Below are positions 33,416 through 46,340 of a stretch of 64,000 nucleotides of DNA, one piece after another. Both the position numbers and the translations under genes were made by a program. Below the pieces are notes generated by a model. That model did not search any database. It was not told where the DNA came from and was given only the letters and a program-made list of their open reading frames with translations. Each line of letters starts with the position of its first letter. The stretch's first letter is position 1. The DNA comes from Podocnemis expansa. Its lineage: Eukaryota > Chordata > Testudines > Podocnemididae. The stretch lies in the NCBI GenBank assembly GCA_007922195.1, contig ML682088.1, positions 3,613,110 to 3,677,109 on the forward strand. Reading direction: 5' to 3'.

Positions 33416-35377
33416 GCCCCCACTTCCAGAGGATAAGATGTGGCATAGCTTTACTGCTAATACAACGAGAGAGTCTCCCCATTCTGTATGCGTAAGTCAT
33501 GGGCTAATGCTGCCACTGCTCTGCTGGACCTCAGCCCTCTGTGCTGATGTGGCCCTGTGATGGTCTGTCAGCATGAAGGGATGCTATCAAACTGAAGGGG
33601 GGCTGCTGTTTCTGTGCTGGCTGCCTCTCCACTCTGTGCTGCATTCTAGCTGCCACCAACCATATCATATCCTCGCTGCCACCACCCTGGGGCATCACAG
33701 ACACTGGGTACTTGGGGTTTCAGAGCACATCAAAAGCCACCAATGCTGCAGGAGGGAGACGCCTAATATGATGCTCCTTATTTGCCCATGAGGGGAAGGA
33801 ATAATGAAGAAGGAAGAAAAGGAACAAAGGACAGAGTTTCAAAGGCTATAGCTACACTGAAATCATGGGGTGTGATTGTAGCTTGTGTGGAAACACTTGA
33901 GCTAGCTTTAATCTTGCTTACTTGGGTAAAAGCAGCAATAACATCACACCAGCATGGTCTAGTTGCCTTCATTACCCAGAGCTCCAGGCAGGTTCGTTCA
34001 CCCCACACTGAAGCCTGTACTCCCAACAGCTTCACTGCTACCAGTGCCCAAGACCTCCAGCCAGCCTGGAAGGGAAGGCTGCCAATACCCACCTTTTCTC
34101 AGAAAAAAAGAGCTCTTCCTTTGAAGCAAAGAGAGAAATCACTGGCACTATCTCTAATGCAACCACTGCTAGGAGGAAAAGCAGGCAGGAGGGTAAACAC
34201 CAGGAAAAGAGGAAAAGAGAGGTCAACAAGGTAGAACTGGAGAGGGGTAGAAGAAAAACGGGCAGAGGGGATTGAGGAGAAAAGCAACCTCTAGGGAGCG
34301 AGGACGGGATGGGTTATGGCTCCATTTTGTGAAACCAAAGGAAGAGATAAGATCTGGGTAACTTCAAAGTGGCCTCCTTACTTGTGTGCTTGAAAACCTA
34401 TCCATTTGTTATGATGGCACCTCTGCTCTGCCTTTTTCTATTCTATCATGTGTGCTGCTTGCCTTGCCTAGGTATATCACGCAGTGATTCATACAAATGG
34501 AATGCCTTTCCTAGGGAGAAAGGAAGAAGCAAAGAATAGCGATGCTGATTGCTAACAGACAACTGTAAGTCCTCTGTTACCTCAGCAGACCACTGCAGGC
34601 CCAACCCTGCTCCTGTTTTCAACAATGTCAAAAGTCCCATTGACTTCAACCACAGCAAGAGCAAGCTGCTGACCTGTTAGGAATCTGCAAGTTGCTGCCA
34701 TGACGAATTCCAAGCTCATGATGCTGCCTTCCCTCCCTTTTCCATAAGACGTCTCATTTTACCATGATCCTTTGATCACTGTAAGATTTTTCTGAATCCA
34801 ACCCCTATTGTTATAGCTCCGTTTCTGAATCTCATAACCATGTGTACTTTATCATGACATGTATTTGCTAGGAATAGTTTTTTGCTTTTGGTACTCTGGT
34901 ATATCTTGCACTTTATCTCCCTGCTCATCTTACCAAAAAAACCTATGCAATGATCATAGGAATTTAGGGGTGAATATGCAGTTCAGAATAGATGAGAAAA
35001 ATACAAAAAAGCTCAGATGGCCAGCAAACGCTCAGACTGTAAAGGTTTGGATGATGGGAAACTGGATGTTTATCTAAAGTTTTCCTTTCTGGAAATGGAG
35101 CTAGAAATCCTATGAAATTAGGCTCTCAGGTGCGATTTCCAGGCGTAGCTGGCTCTTCTGCATTTGAACACGCATACAGTGTGCACAGCCTCCAACACAT
35201 GACTTGGTTGTTTAAACATTCATCCAAACCTAAGCAGCTCAGAAGTCTTGGAAAACCTAAAGAAGTTATCTAAATTTTGATCACATCTCAGAAAAGATTT
35301 CAGTTTGGTTTGAATTCTGGGAGAGTGTTAGTTTGTATTACCCTCTCCACCCCTCCCTCCCTCAAGCCATTCAGCAA
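33416..35377. other. VWF intron 23, remainder
   Basis: No exon or clear mobile element recognised. Purine-rich stretch at about 33785-33840 and 34180-34300. Open frames of 60-150 codons here lack any domain signature. Confidence 0.5.
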
Positions 35378-35385
35378 TCCCTAAT

Positions 35386-35628
35386 CGGGGCCAGTCCACC
35401 AGTAGAGGCAACCTAGGCAGTTGTCTAGGGCACTCCTGCAGGACCGTCCTTGGAGAGGGCCAGGGGGTGATTGCCCCTAGCCCTGCGGTTCCATGGGCCC
35501 CACACTGTCCCACCCTGAGCAAGGCAGCGTAGGGCCCACACCACTGCCCCCTCCCAGCCGCACTGTCCCCTGCCCCCTCCTCACTGCTTTTGGCGCCTAG
35601 GGTGCCAGAAAACCTTGGGCCAGCCCTG
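35386..35628. mobile_element. GC-rich hAT-like element next to exon 23
   Basis: The 243-bp element starts CGGGGCCAGTCCACC and ends CTTGGGCCAGCCCTG. It is flanked by TCCCTAAT (35378-35385) and TCTCTAAT (35629-35636), 7 of 8 identical. It contains CCTAGG-type short palindromes. Confidence 0.7.
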
Positions 35629-35683
35629 TCTCTAATTAACCTAGTCCATTAGTATACATTTTTCACAGTTCATTCATAATCAC

Positions 35684-35824
35684 CTTCTTCACATCAGCAC
35701 AGTGTGGATTAACTTTCCAGGAATTCCCAAAATCAATTGGATCCACTTCAGGATTCTTACTTCTGCTGGTCAAATCATTGTTTGGGGTTCCATCGAAATT
35801 CCCACACAGACCACAGACTCGATC
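35684..35824 (-). CDS. VWF: VWF exon 23 equivalent: D3 VWD domain with CGLCG motif
   Basis: The 141-bp exon is phase 0 at both ends. Its acceptor is TTTTTTCTCTTCAAG. It encodes [18 protein letters not shown], then [16 protein letters not shown], matching human [11 protein letters not shown]...[21 protein letters not shown] is the hallmark motif of VWD domains. The donor AAG|GTGATT is weaker than the other donors of the gene. A hAT-like element begins 48 bp beyond the donor and a Penelope tail lies about 64 bp before the acceptor, so the exon sits in a narrow unique island. Confidence 0.95.
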
Positions 35825-35887
35825 CTTGAAGAGAAAAAATGCAAATGCATCAGTCTTCCACCTTAGACTGACATGGAGCTCTGTTAA

Positions 35888-35980
35888 AAAGCACCTGACG
35901 AAGTGGGATTTTCTCCCATGAAAGCTCACGTGATAAATAAATAAGCTAGTCTTTAAAAGTGCCACAAGACTTCTTGGATT
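35888..35980 (+). mobile_element. Penelope 3' tail fragment beside exon 23 acceptor
   Basis: It reads AAAGCACCTGACGAAGTGGG, then ATTTTCTCCCATGAAAGCTC and TTAAAAGTGCCACAAGACTT. It is a single arm rather than a fold-back, lying about 64 bp upstream (in gene direction) of the exon 23 acceptor. Confidence 0.75.
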
Positions 35981-36321
35981 TTTTATTGTAATGCTCTACA
36001 GATGCAGGTTTATACTATGCCTGCCCCTGGCTGGGGTACCATTGTGTGCTGAGGCCTTTAGACCCCGTTTCCGCCACACCAACACAAACAGGAACAGGAC
36101 TAGTCAGTCTCACAGCACTCTAGCGATGAAAAAGGGATCTTGGCTATCACTGACTTTCTGACTGACTTGGCTGGTTATGTGTCTGGGTGAGTCAAAGGTT
36201 TAGCTGTGGGCCTACTTCTGCTGCTGCCTAGAAGGGTTATTGTACCGTGAGGAGCACTAGCAAAGTCTACTCAGCATTGCATTCCCCCCAGCTGCCTGAA
36301 GAAACTGGTCCTTTCCATTTT

Positions 36322-37218
36322 ATTTTTTGCATGAGCTGTCGTAGGAGTAACACTGGGGAACAACGTACAGAGTGGGATCAGGTAATCTGACCTCTTGTAA
36401 TGACAGAAAAATCCAATGTCCCAATTAAGTCCTGAAGCAATGCAACTAAATTTACAAATGAAATCAATTTCAATAGCTTTCCTTTGATGCCTTGATTTAG
36501 TGTGCATCTGTGTGAGCACAGCATTTAACAAATCATTAATGGAGTGATCATGAAGACTGAAATGCTGAATCAACTGGTTTTACAGTGTTGAGTTTCCGAT
36601 GTCAGATTTGTGCCCATTCATTCTTTTGCAGAGACTGTCCTATTTGTCCCATGCCCTTCTGCTTTATATACTGAATAAAGTGGACAGTCTCTGTGCAAAA
36701 GAATAAATGGGCACAAATCTGACATCAGAAAATCAACACTGTAAAACCAGTTGATTCAGCATTTCAGTCTTCATGATCACTCCATTAATGATTTGTTAAA
36801 TGCTGTGCTCACACAGATGCACACTAAATCAAGGCATCAAAGGAAAGCTATTGAAATTGATTTCATTTGTAAATTTAGTTGCATTGCTTCAGGACTTAAT
36901 TGGGACATTGGATTTTCTTCATTGCAACAAGTAACGTGACCTCATCCCCCTCTGTATGCTGTTCCCCACTGTTTAAATCCTTACAACTGTTTTGATTTGC
37001 TGTTACAGTGTGACCTGTTCCTCTGACTTACACTTCCCTGCATTTATTTCCTACCATTCTGTAAGTTCCCCTGTCTATAAAGTGTCTGACGAAGTGGGAT
37101 TTTCTCCCACGAAAGCTCATGCAAAAAATGCATTTTTTAGTCTTCAAGTGTCACAGGACTTCTTGTTTGTTTGTTTTACTGAACTAGACTAACACGGCTA
37201 CCCCCTTTGGATCTTGGG
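36322..37218 (+). mobile_element. Penelope-like element: inverted truncated copy joined to a longer copy
   Basis: The right arm (36680-37218) has GIY-YIG-region remnants (IQHFSLHDHSINDLLNAVL), the DIGF end and the full tail to GCTACCCCCTTTGG. The left arm (36322-36645) is the same sequence in reverse, cut short inside the tail. Arms meet around 36650-36680 (AGAGACTGTCC / GGACAGTCTCT). The flanks CCTTTCCATTTT (36310-36321) and CCTTTCAATTTT (37219-37230) form a 12-bp duplication, so the inverted pair entered together. Confidence 0.85.
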
Positions 37219-37565
37219 CCTTTCAATTTTCCTCATCAAGGGCACGATGACACTAGGTGTTGCATTGCTCTTCCTCCCTTTTCATCCCTGGCACAATTCA
37301 GTCTACAAAGAACTATAACTGAGCTCTTAGTGTTGAACCACTGTGGAAAAATACTAGACCCAGCATATTACTAGAGAGTCCTTTTCTTTTTAAAGAGAGA
37401 GGGGGCCAAATGTTACATGTGACACTATAAATGTGCCTACATAAATACTGAATTCCTTCCTTGCTCGCTCCAGCAGAGGGATCTATCCAGCTGTATTCAT
37501 TAGGAAACAGTCCCATTGGGATGAATTCCCTGAAAAGAATGAGAAGTGAACCAAAAGGTACTTAC

Positions 37566-37712
37566 CATGAAGTGTTCTTTTAAGATAACAGAGACCCCCA
37601 AGGCCAGATCCCAGGTGACAGAGATTTCTTCGCCCAGTAAGAGGATGTAATAGCGCCCAGACTTCAGGACTTCAAAATTGGTTTCATCTCTGAGAGGCTT
37701 CTTGATATCCAC
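37566..37712 (-). CDS. VWF: VWF exon 22 equivalent: D3 VWD domain
   Basis: The 147-bp exon is phase 0 at both ends, with acceptor CATTTAG and donor ATG|GTAAGT. It encodes VDIKKPLRDETNFEVLKSGR, then YYILLLGEEISVTWD and GVSVILKEHFM, aligning with human [33 protein letters not shown]. A run of C residues (G on the plus strand) at the 3' end of the upstream intron forms most of the short pyrimidine tract. Confidence 0.95.
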
Positions 37713-40700
37713 CTAAATGGGGGGGGGGAGAAGTGCACTAGCAATGGCAGCTCTGACACCATATTAAGGAGATCACTGTAATTTCCCTCCATGCTACATG
37801 TGCCCAGCTAAAGAAAGGCACTTTAGAGAAGTGTGAGGATGTGGTTTGCAGATTGTTCAGTGAGATCCTGGTGCTGCTGCTGCTGTTGCACAGCACCTTG
37901 CAGGAATGTACAAAAAGACAGAAAACACTGTTGGGCATAGGCTCAGATGTCCCACCCAGAAACCTTTCTGTGGATGAGTTATTCCTTTAATACAACAACT
38001 GTGAATGGCAGAGGGAATTGGATGGAAATACATTAGTTTTGTTCCAATTACAAGTTCTCAGTGTTTCAAGTGAAACAGTGTCCGAAGAGCCCCAGAGAGA
38101 GAGTTCCCACTGGTCACTCAGACAAATACAGAAAGGACTTGCTTTTTAATGGAAACAACAATGGGGATGGATTTGTTAAGAGAATGATGACTAGACACAT
38201 CTAATTAAGTCAATTTCTGGCCAAATAACAAACAACCAAAAGACACCAATATCAGTTTCCATTTTTTTTAGAAACCATGACAATCATCAGCTCCACACAG
38301 TAACAAAAAAAAAAACAACAAATGAAGCTTACTTATCACATAAATAAAGCATACAGAACTATTTGCTTATTAAAGGCTGGAATCAAGGGCCAGGTTCTCA
38401 CGCAGAGCTGTGGAAGAATTGCCATGTAGAAAACCAGTGCCCACCAACAGGTCATCTCTGGATTCTCTTTTTTATTCAGTTAACTTTTCTCTCACTAACA
38501 CTTCCTGCTACCCTCTTCTGCCATTTTGCTATGCTTGGCACCTGTTTGTCTACATCTGGCTACAATTTCACAGCCTCCAGCTACTAATAAGGTGAAAGAT
38601 TAATTTAAAATGTTTCCTCTCATACTATATTCTCCTTTTCAGTGGGAACTGTAATAGGATGATTAGCCACTGTTTCTTTAAATTCTGCTACAGTGTTGAC
38701 AAAATGTTAAATTAGGAAAAGTGGTGAGTCCTCTACAAGAGGTTTAATATAAGAGAGGAGAAAGAGTACAGGAACCCTAAGAGCAAAGGAAAGGCACCCT
38801 GTCCGCTCCCCAGCTTAGGTAAGCACAGCTTCTCTATGGCTCCACTTCTTTGGATGGCACAGTGAGAGGTCCCCATCCTGTTTCAATCTACCTGAAACAT
38901 GGGCTATAAGAACGAACCACTCATCCTCAAAGAGGGTCCAATCCTGCAGTCATTAAGAATCTAATGAACAGGGGCATCAATGCTCCTCAGGGAGGCATTA
39001 GGTAAAACAAATTAGCTCAGGGACACTAACTTTTGAATGAAGGGAGTGTTAGAAGAAATTATAAAGGAAGAGGAAGCTAGTCAGAAAGAGTTTAAAGCCG
39101 AAAGGACACCGAAATCCTTAAATTCAGCAAGGAGGCAATTTAGGCATCCCATGAAACAGTCTGAGAAGGCCCTAAACAAAATAGGAGTCAAGAAAAAAAT
39201 AAATTAGTAATTAAAACTAATTAAAAATTAAATATGGCAAGAATATACAAGAAATCCTTCAGAGGTAGAAATCCAGCCCAACTGAAATCAACTAAAATGA
39301 AAAAAATGAAGGCAGGCTATCCTTCCCTTATCTTGGCTCCCAAAGAGCACTGCATTGAGATCAAGGTGGAAACGTAACAAACAGCATTTCTCCTTGCCAG
39401 AGTGCCATTCAAGGAGATGGCTGCCATTCCCCAAATTCTTAACCCTTTGACCCAGGTGATTTCTCACTCCTTTGACATTTCCTATGCTCTTCTGCATGCT
39501 TCTCCCCGAGTTAATTTTTATTCACTCAGATTATCCTTTCAGAATTGCTTTGCCTGGAATGTTTTTGCTTTCTCAAACATGTAACCTCTTAAAGATTGAG
39601 TTGCTCAGTGCTTTCTCTGTAAACAGTGGAAATTTGAGATGGTTTGAATTTGAAATCTTTTCTATATCATTGCTCTGTTTCCTGATCTTCTTTCATGGCA
39701 GCTGAGCCAATACTACCAAAACCCAGAGGTGCCTGGGGCCCCAAGAATAGAGGATGAGCTGAAACAATCCTTCAGTGTTAGACAGTTCTTTACAAGCATT
39801 GCAGAGCTTAGGGTGTTTGGTGTTGGCCAAGTACTCTGTGGTGATGATATCCTGAAGCCTTTGAGAAACTGAGATTTTTCCGCACTACTGCTATCCTTAA
39901 ATGGAAAGGTTAAGGATCTGCTCCATCAACAGGAATCCTCCAGCTCCAACTCCCCTCACAAACCCATATACCAGTTCTGAACACGTAAAATTACTATCCA
40001 GATCCCAGCTTCCCCATTGTCATAGCATAGAAGTGTAGGGAAGTTAAATGTAGGATACAAATACATACTCAGTCTCGAGGCATTCTAATGGCTTCACAGA
40101 GAGCGCTTCAGATTTTCTGGAACTGATTCTCCTTCATAAAGAACTGGCTAATTGGTGTTATTCCAATCAGATCCCTCACTAAAAATTTGTTAGCAGCGTC
40201 ACCTGAGAAAAAGTACGGAGCCCGTCTTACTGGGGTGGAGTGAAATATAGGGAATTGAAAGGAACTCATTACCAGCCCAGTCGGCTGAGAACTTTCTGAA
40301 AGGCCCCACTGAATTCAAGATGAGTTGAGAGTTCTCAGCACTACCTAACAGGGGGCACTCATCATTAATAGATCAAGGTAATGGACCACATAATGGAAGC
40401 CATTTGCAGTGCAAAACAAAAGCTGTATGAACCTACAGAGGTAAGAGCAATACACCCTACTTATACCCAAATAGATGGCACTCGATATAGATTAGATAGC
40501 TGCACATATACGGATGCTATCACTTTTATTATATAGCAGTATCTTAACAAATATTGTGCAAGATTGGCCCCTAGCTAGCTCTCTGGTTTAGTCCAACATT
40601 TAGATGGAAGCACAGCTAAAAGAGTCAATCCATTTGTGGAGGAGGACAGAGTTTTCCTGAAAGGAATCCTTTCATTTAAAATCTTCCTTGGGTTTGTTAT

Positions 40701-43337
40701 TCTTCTCTTTTCTTTTTACCTACCCACTACAATTTCCTGGCTCAGCCAATTCTTTTTCCTCCGACCCCCATTTTAGGAAATGGAGATTTCCCCCATCTCT
40801 CTCACTGCTCCACACACTTTTTTCTTCTGCTCACGTTTGGGTATTTTCCCTTCTAAATAATCACAAAATCAGTCTTTGTCTTCAAAATTTAGACAAGGAC
40901 CAGAATTGGTCAAAGAAGAATTGGAAGGTTAATCTAAATCACAGATTAATTATGTTTATGGAGGCTCCTTGCCCAAACCACAAAGCAATAAACTTCTGAC
41001 CCTGAGAAGTGGCAGATATTAGCTGTTTCAGATGAGGAATATAAATGACCTCATACAGTTTTTTAACACCAGCTGGGATAGTCACACCCACGTACTTTGC
41101 ATAGTTCTTGGGCCACTAAAAACTAGAAGCTGTATTCAGAACATCTTCAAACATGATGCAGCATAGAAGCATTTTAAAGTCTAAAGAAATGTCATGCCCC
41201 ATGTCCCACACCCCAATGCCCCAGAGCAATCCACTTAAATAATTGTGGCAAGAGGTCTGCCTAAAGGTCTTCACTATGGCTTCCTCAGTCTCTCCCTTCG
41301 TTCCACCATCCCCAGAAAAACCTCCCTACTGTTTACCCTGAATCCTGTATATTTTGAGAAAGAATGCTAAGAGTGGGATTGTTTGGAAATTTTCTGGGCA
41401 AAACATCTTTAATTGAAAAACCTATTTGTCAAGATGAAAGCTTTTTTGTAGAACAAAGTCAATTTCAGCACATTTTAGGACAAAAGTTTTAGAGTTGCTG
41501 AAACAAAATGTTTTGACATTTTCTAAACATATAAAATAAAAATTGTCAAAATCAAGATGATTTCCGTTGACACAAACTGAATATTTTGGTTCTCAAAAAA
41601 ATTTGAGATTTTAACTTTTTTTTTTTTTTTTTTTTTTTAAAACAGATCCAGGGCAGGAAAATGTTTTGATGGTTCACAAATTTTCATGGCACATGAAAAA
41701 CATTTCCTGTCCAGCTGAAGCTAAACCTAGTCAGTGCTGTGTGGGTAATCCTTGCAGTGCAGATATGAGACTTGTGGGGGGCAGATTTTCAAAAGAATCC
41801 AACACCCTCCTTCTAGTTACAGTGGTTACTGCTGAGTGCTTAGCAGAAATGTAGCCATGTATTTAGATGTCTAAATAATAGCAGGGCTCTTCTAAAAATC
41901 TGGTACTGATTGCTAATGCTCAGCCCCTTTGCAAATTCTGGCCTGAGTGGCTGACCCCACTGCCAAGGACAGCCTGTTACTTGCCCACAGCCAAGGGAGG
42001 TTTCCTTTAGTTGCAGTAACAGGACTGTTTTGGGAGCTGAAAATGTCCTATGTTCAATACCCACAGGTAATCCCTTGTCTGAATGTACACAATGCAATAC
42101 ACAGACGTGACCAATAAAGATTATGGTTTATGTACTCAGTGGTTTGATGTAAACACTTCCCAATAACCTGGAACATGTAGGTTAAAAACAAGTGAAAAGC
42201 TGGTTCAACTTTGTGCATAAAACTCAAAACAAGGAAAAGTTTGTGTGGTTTCATGTCTCTCTGTGACCATTTTTGCAAAGCTCTACTCTGGATTCCAAGG
42301 CACAGTATAGTACTTCAGAAGTTTGGGTAATTGTAACTCTATAACTCACTGGAGATCTGTAATGTACGAACACAGAGACATTCCTGGCTGTTACAACGCC
42401 CAAGGCAAATAGCTGAACCCTGCCCTCTGGAAAGGTTATTTCCTGTCATGGAGTGGGGTGGAAGGTGGGAACAGTTCCTGGTCATTTTTTGACAGTGTGT
42501 AGTGAAGGGGGAGGAAGAGGAATCCAGTCCTCTGGATTTTCCATCTGACATTTGTTTTCGCATGGGAAAGGAAGCTGACATTTGCATCAGCTCCTACAAC
42601 AAGCCTCGTCCTTAATATGACTAAATTATGCCCCAGTTTTACTAGGCAAGAGACAGACATTTCTTGCAGTAGCTATACATGATATAGATTTATACCATAA
42701 AGTATGTAGAAAAGCAAGGGGGCTACAGTTTGGTACTGCCCCACTCAAAACAAAATGAGAGAGAGAGAGAGAGAGAGATCAAGCAAACTCAAAGTAATAG
42801 GAAGTGATCTCCCTCTCATTTCTCTGTCCCATTCACAGCTTTCTGTCCAATGAAATGTTCCAGATGAAGAATCTGTGAGGAGTCCCCAAGCTGCACTAAG
42901 CATTTTCCAGTTAGGGACTCAGAAGAATCAACAGCAGCCACATTCCATGAAACAGCCCTGGCAAAGGACTGAAGAGCAACAGCAAAATGTCTTTAATTAG
43001 ATGCACCATGTACAGCTATGGCTAGTTACAGAACCCCACCTAAAATTTGCTGTGCAGATGCCACAACTGCAAGACAAGACTTGCAGAAATTCATTCAGCG
43101 AAGAAGTATGCTCAGCCTCCCAAATGGAACTGTATCATATGCTCTCAACAATTAATCACAACTACCCAGTGTGGGATTTACTTTTCTGCACATCTGTGCC
43201 TCTGGCATGTTCACTCGATTGCATGGCTCTTCAAAAATCAAAATCACAGCAGAATTCCCATCCCCCATGTTAAAACCTATCCTAAAATACTGACAAACCC
43301 TGTGTAGAAGGAGGGAGAGAAGAAGAGGAGTACATAC
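37713..43337. other. VWF intron 21
   Basis: 5.6 kb between exons 22 and 21. It contains an AT-rich palindromic repeat remnant at about 41370-41720 with a long poly-T run (41612-41638), and a (GA)n run at 42758-42778. The rest shows no exon or recognised element; small open frames appear random. Confidence 0.55.
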
Positions 43338-43472
43338 ATTTCCATCGAACAGCTGTATCTCCCCACTTTCGAAAAGAATGGTAATCCTTTTAGTGCACTT
43401 CTCCCCAGTGAAGCCACATCCCTCATTTGAAATGAGAATCCGAAAGGTTCCAGACTCATCTGCACAATAATC
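43338..43472 (-). CDS. VWF: VWF exon 21 equivalent: D3 VWD domain
   Basis: The 135-bp exon is phase 0 at both ends, with acceptor CCCTTTTAATAG and donor AAT|GTATGT. It encodes [19 protein letters not shown], then [21 protein letters not shown]. The human counterpart is DYCGSNPGTFRILVGNKGC...[20 protein letters not shown]. The three cysteines are conserved. Confidence 0.95.
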
Positions 43473-45013
43473 CTATTAAAAGGGAAACAAATGCAATTGG
43501 GTCATAAAAATAGGAACATTTGAAACATATCTAAAAATGCATAGGGCAAATGCCAAGTCTGAAAAGCTGAACTTTTTCCTGCATTGTGGAGATGCTCAGA
43601 AATCTGTCAGCATTCAAGTTTCTCTACTACTCATCTATTTTGTCCTGACCATTGCTATTTATGCAGTCTTGCCAAAGGGAGACAACGACACACTTCACTA
43701 GCATATTATGTTTACACAGATTCTTTACAAAAAGCTCTTTAAAGTACAAGAGTTTCTGGTGCATTGTTAACTGTGATATCTCAGAGACATACGAGTGCAT
43801 TGTCAATCAGTTTTATGTACACGAGTGAAAACAAGACGTTTCAACTCATACAATGAAATAAAACAAATCCATATCTGGGTTGGGAAGTAGATTAACTTTT
43901 GTAAAAAAAGAAACATGTTCTAATGTTTCAAATAGAATTGCTGGACACTGGTAATTGGGCTTCTAATACTGGTTCTCCCACAGGCTTGCTCTGTGATCTC
44001 AAGCAAAACCTTTCTTGTCTTCATTTCTCAACCTGTAGAAGCAGAATAACACCAATGTACTTCACAGGGAGGTGTTCGGTTTAGTTCATTAATATTTGCA
44101 AATATGGAAATGCAAAAGAATTGTTATTTAAGATGCATCTATTGGGTCAAATTTTCATACACTGTGTCAAGGCTGTTTGCCTTCTGTGACAGGGGATGGA
44201 TCACTAGATGATTACCTGTTGTATTCGTTCCCTTTGAAACAGCTGGCATTGACCCTTGTCGGAAGATAGGATGCTGGGCTAGACGGACCACTGGTCTGAC
44301 CCAATATGGCCATTCTTATATTTTTAGAGGAACATATTTAAACATTCAGTTATTTCCCTGTAGTTGAAATCTTCAGGTCACTTAAAGATAAGTCTCTGAT
44401 TTGTGGGAGCAATGAGAGATTTAGACGTGTGTTTACACACACGAAGGCACACAGGGAGAGAACCCCCCACTAAATTGACTGGTTTCAGATCAGCCTGACA
44501 CAAAATGGTGACTTCAAAGTGTGAACAAACTAACTCTAGTGGCTTTGAGATTGAGTTTAGTGAATGCCTGTGATCCCACAAGGGTTGAAGACAACAGCTG
44601 GCCATGACAGAATGGCAGTCTTGTATAGATGCTTTAATTCATATTGTGGGCTATCAGCTAGGGAGGGGGCATTTTAGAGCTGGGACCTCAGGAAGAAGAA
44701 GCCTCCTTGAAACTGGTAGTAGGTATTAACTGGTTCACTAATAGGTATAAAACTGTCAGTGCTCCTATTTTTTTTCCCAAGTCATCTTACCCAACTAGTA
44801 TAGATATAGTCTAAGTCTTGAAAACTTTCCAAGATAGTATCATTATTCCACTGCTGAATCCTTTGTTCTTCTGCTATATATCTGGCCTAACAATGAAGAA
44901 CATTTTACAGTAATTCATTTAAATGTTGGGGGAGGTTATTTCTTTGTTTATAGCTTACAAAGTGTTTTTTAAGCTATGTCATTCTAACAATGAATAATAG
45001 TCTTAATTCTTAC
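43473..45013. other. VWF intron 20
   Basis: It contains a plus-strand LINE 3' end at about 44170-44325 (GATCACTAGATGATTACCTG, then GACCACTGGTCTGACCCAAT and ATGGCCATTC). No other feature was recognised. Confidence 0.6.
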
Positions 45014-45152
45014 CTGAACCAACACATATTGACAGTCACCAGGAAACATATATTTCAGCCCATCAAATGTCAAATAATGGGCTGTACCGATAACTGAGCA
45101 GGTGGCATCACATACATGATCTGTGCAGTCCCACTTTCGACCACGGCACACA
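45014..45152 (-). CDS. VWF: VWF exon 20 equivalent: D' to D3 transition
   Basis: The 139-bp exon has acceptor CTTTTGCAG and donor CAG|GTAAGA. It enters in phase 2 (one base completes Cys with exon 19) and leaves in phase 0. It encodes [19 protein letters not shown], then [20 protein letters not shown], matching human [19 protein letters not shown] and [20 protein letters not shown]. The Arg at the position of human Arg854, a factor VIII-binding residue known from type 2N disease, is kept. Confidence 0.97.
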
Positions 45153-45948
45153 CTGCAAAAGAAAGAACAGAAGACTGGTGCTTATTAGTTGATTATTTAT
45201 ATAGTGCCAAGAGAATGTGAGCCATTACTTGCAAGAGGTCTCTGAGTCAAAGAGCATAAAGCCTGAAGAGACAATAATCAGAGATAAAGATGACAGGAAA
45301 AAAAGACTCAACAAGCAGAGATGGAATATTCACTGTGATTTGCATACTTATTGTCAGCCCATGGTATCTCTTACTCATAATTGGCATTCATTGGCCAAGA
45401 TTTTCACAAGTAATCAATTATTTTGAGTGTCCAATATGATACACCTTCAAGGGACTCCTTTCTTTAGAAAGGGATTTTCAACACTCTCAAAATCAAGACC
45501 CTTTAAGATGCTTCAGGTTGGGCACATAAAAATAGAGGCATCAAAAATCATTAATCTCTTGTGAAAACTTTGACCAATATAAGACTTCACCAATTCATGG
45601 ATTTTAAAACCCAAAGGGACCATTAGTTTGTCAAATCTGACCTCCATCATATCACATGACCTGGAATTTCACCTTGTTACTCATATACTGACCCTTGTAA
45701 CTTGTGTTCGAGTAAATCATATCTTCCAGAAAGTCATCCAATCTTCTGAGTTCTCCACCTATCTCCCCTATCCAGAACTGGTATACAGAGATCAGATTTA
45801 TCATACATATGAACTGCTATGGCAGGAGTCACCATTGATACACAGTCTTTCTTTCAAGTTACTGCCTTGCTTGCTATTGACCTCCCTGAGCATGTCTCTA
45901 CAACAATTGCCCATGGCTGGGCAATACCAGCTGATTCAAGCTTATGAG

Positions 45949-46340
45949 TTATGTCTACAATAAAGGTCTCAGGTAAATCTACTTAAAGTTGACTTTATTA
46001 AGGCAGCTTAGAGAAGCCCCATTTGTTTAAGTTGACTTTATAAAGTCGACTTAAGCCAGAGGACCCATTTAAAGTTGGTTTAATAATGTCAACTTTAAAT
46101 GGGTCCCCTGATGTCAGTCGACTTTATAAAGTTGACTTAAATGGCTCTCGTGCCTTAAGTCAATTTTATTGAGTTGACTTGAACGGCCACATTTTGTTAA
46201 GTTGCCTTAATAAAGCCAACTTAACCCTTAAAGTCAATTTTAAGGGTGAGAGCTATTAAGTCAACTTAAGCAAGCACTTATGTCAACTTAATGGACTCCA
46301 AATATAAACATGGAGTTAAGTCGCCAGTGTAGACCTACCC
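45949..46340. mobile_element. Palindrome-filled element, AAGTCGACTTAA type
   Basis: The ends are ATGTCTACAATAAAGG and CAGTGTAGACCTACCC. The interior has about a dozen units such as AAGTTGACTTTATAAAGTCG in alternating orientation. No clear short duplication was found. Confidence 0.7.

Noticed and set aside
35663..35965. Open frame joining Penelope tail sequence to the CGLCG exon
   Set aside because: The frame merely reads through the acceptor of exon 23. The TTTTTTCTCTTCAAG acceptor and the phase of exon 22 show where the coding exon really starts.
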